NCBI RefSeq assembly: GCF_026340465.1
Contig: NZ_JAPEPC010000001.1
Coordinates: 682,001 to 746,000, forward strand
Direction of reading: 5' to 3'
Length of the DNA stretch: 64,000 nt
DNA from: Streptomyces sp. NBC_01306
GTDB taxonomy: Bacteria > Actinomycetota > Actinomycetes > Streptomycetales > Streptomycetaceae
Shown here: in pieces, positions 61,337 to 64,000 of the stretch
How the letters are laid out: every line of letters starts with the position of its first letter
How positions within the stretch are numbered: the stretch's first letter is position 1
Notes under the pieces: model-generated
What the model was told of the DNA's origin: nothing
Database searches by the model: none
What the model saw: the letters and a program-made list of their open reading frames with translations, nothing else
Made by a program: the position numbers and the translations under genes

Positions 61337-62141
61337 TCGGACGGGCTGTCAAGTGCGGGCTGCGGATCGCCCAGGGCGGGCTGGCCAACGTACGCGAGCA
61401 CTCCGGTGCCACCACCGCCGCACTCACCCTGACCAGCCTGGACGACCAGGTGGTCCTCGACATCGCGGACGACGGCCGGGGCTTCGACCCCGAGCGGCCC
61501 GGGGCGCGGTCGTCCGCACACGGGCAGGGTCGGCGCGGAGAGGATCTGCGCGAAGAGGATCTGCGCGAAGAGGATCCGCGTGGGCAGGATCGGCGCGGAG
61601 AGGATCTGCGCGGGCACGGCCTGCCCGCGATCCGGGCGCGCGCCCGGCAGCTCGGCGGCACCCTCACCGTCGAGTCGGCTCCGGGCCGCGGCACCGTACT
61701 GTCCGTGTCGGTCCCCATCGACGGCGTCGAGACCCCCCCTCGGGCGGCCTGCATGTGCTGGTCCTCACCACGTACGACACGGACGCGGACATCACCCGGG
61801 CCATCGAGGCCGGCGCGACGGGTTACCTGCTGAAGGCCGTGCGCCCCGATGAACTCTTCGACGCCATCCACGCGGCAGCACAGGGCCGCACCGCGCTCTC
61901 CCCTCCGGTCGCCGGCCGGGTGATGGCCCGGATGCGCAGCCCCCGGCCCTCGCTCACCCCCCGGGAACTGGACATCCTCGGCCAGCTCGCCCACGGCCTC
62001 GGCAACCGCGACATCGCCCGCGCCCTGTTCATCAGCGAGGCGACCGTGAAGACCCATCTGGGCCGTATCTACAGCAAGCTGGGCGTCGAGACGCGGGCAG
62101 GGGCCGTCGCGGCGGCGAAGGAGCAGCGCCTCATTCCGTAG
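61337..62141 (+). pseudogene. Collapsed two-component system: kinase ATPase remnant joined to a response-regulator 3' part
   Basis: Frame one (61337-~61745) encodes only a HATPase_c domain: GLRIAQGGLANVREHSGATT, LDIADDGRGFDPERP, then GHGLPAIRARARQLGGTLTVESAPGRGT. The transmembrane and HisKA_3 parts are absent. Between the G1 and G2 boxes is an insert of about 30 residues, GEDLREEDLREEDPRGQDRRGEDLR, made by a DNA tandem repeat (61527-61615). After a frame change, 61749-62141 encodes LHVLVLTTYDTDADITRAIE through a complete LuxR HTH. The receiver's first ~60 residues, including the phosphoacceptor, are gone. It is most like the 4.2-6.1-kb system. It is probably non-functional, although the HTH fragment could still be made from an internal start. 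Confidence 0.82.
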
Positions 62142-62147
62142 CCGCCG

Positions 62148-63089
62148 TCAGGTCTTGCGCAGGTCCGGCGCCGGCACCCCGATGAGGAGGCGGCGTACGG
62201 CATCCCACGCGGCACGCAGCGCACGGGTGACGGCCGGGGAGTCGCTGCCCATCACACGCGCCCACGCGCCCGTGTCGTCGGGCAGTACGCTCACGCCGAA
62301 GACCAGGCCGGTGGCCGCCAGCGCCTCGTGAAGGGTGTCGGCGACCAGGGCGGCGGGGGCCAGCGGTGTGAGCACATACAGCGAGGCCATCAGGTCATGC
62401 CCCGCGAAGACCGCGGGTCCTGTCACCCCGCCCGGGCCGTGCGGTTCGAGGCGTACGGTGTCGGCCGCCAGCAGCGTGCCGTCGGGGCGCTGGACCTCCA
62501 GATCGCTGAAGAGCATCCGGTAGGCGTGCCGTTCGTCCCGGGCCAGCCGCCCGGCCGCGATCGTCTCGCCGAGGAGTACGGTCGCCGACGGATCGGCCGT
62601 CACCAGGGTGTGCTGGTAGAAGCGCGCGTCCCGGTACGGGATCAGCGGATCGGGCAGGTACTCGACGTAACTGCCCTCCCCCACCGTCAGGTTGACCATC
62701 TGGGTCGCGTGGTCGAACTCCATACGGTGCACCTTGGTGGCGGCCTGCGTCGTCAGGTGCACGGAGGTGCCGGGGCCGCAGTCGATGTCGATCCGGTTGC
62801 GGTCGGCCTGGAGGATGCCGCCGCCGGTCGACATCAGATAGGTCACCGGCAGGTCGGGCCGGTGCGGGTCGATGTACAGCGGCCGCATGATCTGCAGCGG
62901 CGACTTCTGGTAGCGGTCGACGAGTTCGGTGCGGTCGCCGACGCGCGCGTAGCGCAGTTCGAGCAGGCCGACCTTGCCCGGGCGCCCGGCGGCCAGGGTG
63001 TCCGCCGGACCGGCCAGGCCGAGCAGCCGGGCCGGTGTCCGCCGGGGTTCGTAGTGCGCGGGATCCAGCCGCGCGGGCGCCGTGGTCAC
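62148..63089 (-). CDS. ureD: Urease accessory protein UreD
   Basis: 313-residue nickel-metallocenter assembly factor (UreD/UreH). Key regions are LMSTGGGILQADRNRIDIDCGPG, HLTTQAATKVHRM, VEYLPDPLIPYRDARFYQ and LLGETIAAGRLAR. The GTG at 63089 overlaps the ureG stop by 4 bp. It is last of the ureF-ureG-ureD string. It helps load Ni into urease, which would process urea released from allantoate by allantoicase or ureidoglycolate steps. Confidence 0.95.
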   Translation of the reverse strand: MTTAPARLDPAHYEPRRTPARLLGLAGPADTLAAGRPGKVGLLELRYARVGDRTELVDRYQKSPLQIMRPLYIDPHRPDLPVTYLMSTGGGILQADRNRIDIDCGPGTSVHLTTQAATKVHRMEFDHATQMVNLTVGEGSYVEYLPDPLIPYRDARFYQHTLVTADPSATVLLGETIAAGRLARDERHAYRMLFSDLEVQRPDGTLLAADTVRLEPHGPGGVTGPAVFAGHDLMASLYVLTPLAPAALVADTLHEALAATGLVFGVSVLPDDTGAWARVMGSDSPAVTRALRAAWDAVRRLLIGVPAPDLRKT

Positions 63090-63775
63090 GCGGGAGCCGC
63101 CTCCTGGGCGGCTTCGTGGGCCAGGATGAAGTCGGCGATGGTGTCGAGGCCGTCGCCGGTGAGGGAGTTGGTCAGCACGACGGGCCGCCCCTCCCGGACC
63201 TTGAGGGCGTCCGACTCCATGGTCTCCAGGTTGCACCGCACGTACTGGGCGATGTCGACCTTGTTGATGACGAGCAGTTCGCACTCGGTGATGCCGGGGC
63301 CCCGCTTGCGCGGCATCTTGTCGCCCTCGGCGGTGTCGAGGACGAACAGGAAGAGGTCGACCAGTGCGGGACTGAAGGTGAGCGTCAGGTTGTCGCCGCC
63401 GCTCTCGAAGAGCAGCGTGTCCACGTCGGGGTGGCGCTCCAGGAGCTCGTCGGCCGCCGCCTGGTTCATCGTCGGGTCGTCCCGGACCGCGGTGTGCGGG
63501 CAGGCCCCGGTCTCGACGCCGACGATCCGGTCCGCGTCCAGGATCCCGTCGAGCGTGCGCCGGACATGGGCGGCGTCCTCGGAGGTGAAGATGTCGTTGG
63601 TGATGACGGCCGGGGTACGGCCGCGCGCGAACAGTACGGGGACGAGCGCCTCGATCAGAGCCGTCTTCCCCGAGCCGACCGGACCCGCGATCCCTACCCG
63701 CAGGACGCCGTCCTTCGGGCGCCGCAGGAGTTCGTCGTGGCTGTGGTGGTGCCGGGCCTGCATGGGGTCGTGCAT
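63086..63775 (-). CDS. ureG: Urease accessory GTPase UreG
   Basis: 229-residue SIMIBI-class GTPase delivering nickel to apo-urease. The His-rich N terminus (QARHHHSHDELL) can bind metal. The P-loop is GPVGSGKTAL (31-40), the metal-binding Cys-Pro-His is in ETGACPHTAVRDD, and LLFESGGDNLTLTFSP and LVINKVDIAQYV (G4 motif NKVD) are intact. The ATG at 63775 follows GAAGGA; the upstream in-frame extension is Arg/Thr-rich and unlikely. It overlaps ureD. Confidence 0.97.
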   Translation of the reverse strand: MHDPMQARHHHSHDELLRRPKDGVLRVGIAGPVGSGKTALIEALVPVLFARGRTPAVITNDIFTSEDAAHVRRTLDGILDADRIVGVETGACPHTAVRDDPTMNQAAADELLERHPDVDTLLFESGGDNLTLTFSPALVDLFLFVLDTAEGDKMPRKRGPGITECELLVINKVDIAQYVRCNLETMESDALKVREGRPVVLTNSLTGDGLDTIADFILAHEAAQEAAPA

Positions 63776-63876
63776 GGTGATCCTTCTCTGGTGTGGTGTC
63801 TTCGCGTGGGTGGCGCCCGGTGCTGTCCCGGCGGTACGGCCGCACGGCCGGGTCAGCACCGCGTGCCGCGCTCCGC

Positions 63877-64000
63877 CTAGCTGGCGAACAGCCGGGCCTC
63901 CGCCCGCTCATGGCGGCCGGCCATGATGTCCGCCACCGGAACGAAGCCGCCGATGTCGGACAGCTCCCGCTCCAGGGCGGCTTCCGCGGTCTCCTCGATG
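63877..64000 (-). CDS. ureF: UreF, C-terminal fragment (cut by window edge)
   Basis: The last ~40 codons are visible: AEAALERELSDIGGFVPVAD, then IMAGRHERAEARLFAS and TAG at 63879-63877. The HE-R-RLFAS ending is the typical UreF C terminus, which contacts UreD and UreG. The remainder lies beyond 64000. About 100 bp separate it from ureG; nothing is seen in that gap. Confidence 0.85.
   Translation of the reverse strand, partial: IEETAEAALERELSDIGGFVPVADIMAGRHERAEARLFAS

Overview
The window is high-GC actinobacterial DNA that reads as a Streptomyces (or close relative) chromosome. The signs are strong GC bias at third codon positions, frequent GTG starts, 4-bp ATGA/GTGA gene overlaps, Streptomyces-type families (Methyltransf_19, TIGR03086, DUF5955-like, GH46 chitosanases) and a purine-degradation gene order resembling that of S. 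coelicolor. No rRNA, tRNA, IS element, CRISPR or prophage was recognised.

Region A (1-33 kb) is mostly a dispersed purine/allantoin/glyoxylate catabolic regulon. It holds allantoinase (cut by the left edge), the IclR regulator AllR, malate synthase, an NCS1 allantoin-type permease with a hydantoin/allantoin racemase-like protein, an NCS2 xanthine/urate permease, 8-oxoguanine deaminase, the uraD-pucM-uricase operon, hydroxypyruvate isomerase, tartronate semialdehyde reductase, catalase and glyoxylate carboligase. Together these take oxidised guanine or urate through 5-hydroxyisourate, OHCU and allantoin to glyoxylate. Glyoxylate can then go to malate (AceB) or to tartronate semialdehyde and glycerate (Gcl, Hyi, GlxR). 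Urease accessory genes at the right edge fit nitrogen recovery from urea. Two operator systems are visible. One is a TTCC-N7-GGAA box, in four of five promoters present as a pair spaced exactly 21 bp (presumed AllR sites). The other is a TCAACA-N3-TGTTGA palindrome overlapping the -35 of both the uricase operon and the catalase gene. Interspersed are two ABC-transporter/two-component modules (2.4-6.1 kb and 26.6-30.9 kb), a TPP-riboswitch-controlled CytX-type permease, an alpha/beta hydrolase and a secreted chitosanase.

Region B (33-43 kb) has a double zinc-ribbon protein with a nuclease-like C terminus, two overlapping acyl-CoA synthetases with a divergent GAF-LuxR regulator, a GNAT acetyltransferase, a tautomerase with a LysR regulator, an AlkZ-like protein and a CorA channel.

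Region C (43-58.5 kb) is carbohydrate-oriented. It holds a secreted GH27 alpha-galactosidase, a wall-anchored unknown, and a five-gene unit (two Gfo/Idh/MocA dehydrogenases, two TIM-barrel isomerase/epimerases, one MFS transporter) divergent from a probably leaderless ROK regulator. That gene content resembles 3-keto-sugar (levoglucosan-type) pathways. Next comes an unusual secreted fusion of an acid-phosphatase-like phosphoesterase to a complete GH46 chitosanase. Both chitosanase genes carry a related AGGAAAG...CTAACAG element upstream. An MFS/TolB-like pair follows.

Region D (58.5-64 kb) has two SAM methyltransferases, an M24 peptidase, a collapsed two-component pseudogene with an in-gene repeat expansion, and the ureF(partial)-ureG-ureD genes running off the right edge.
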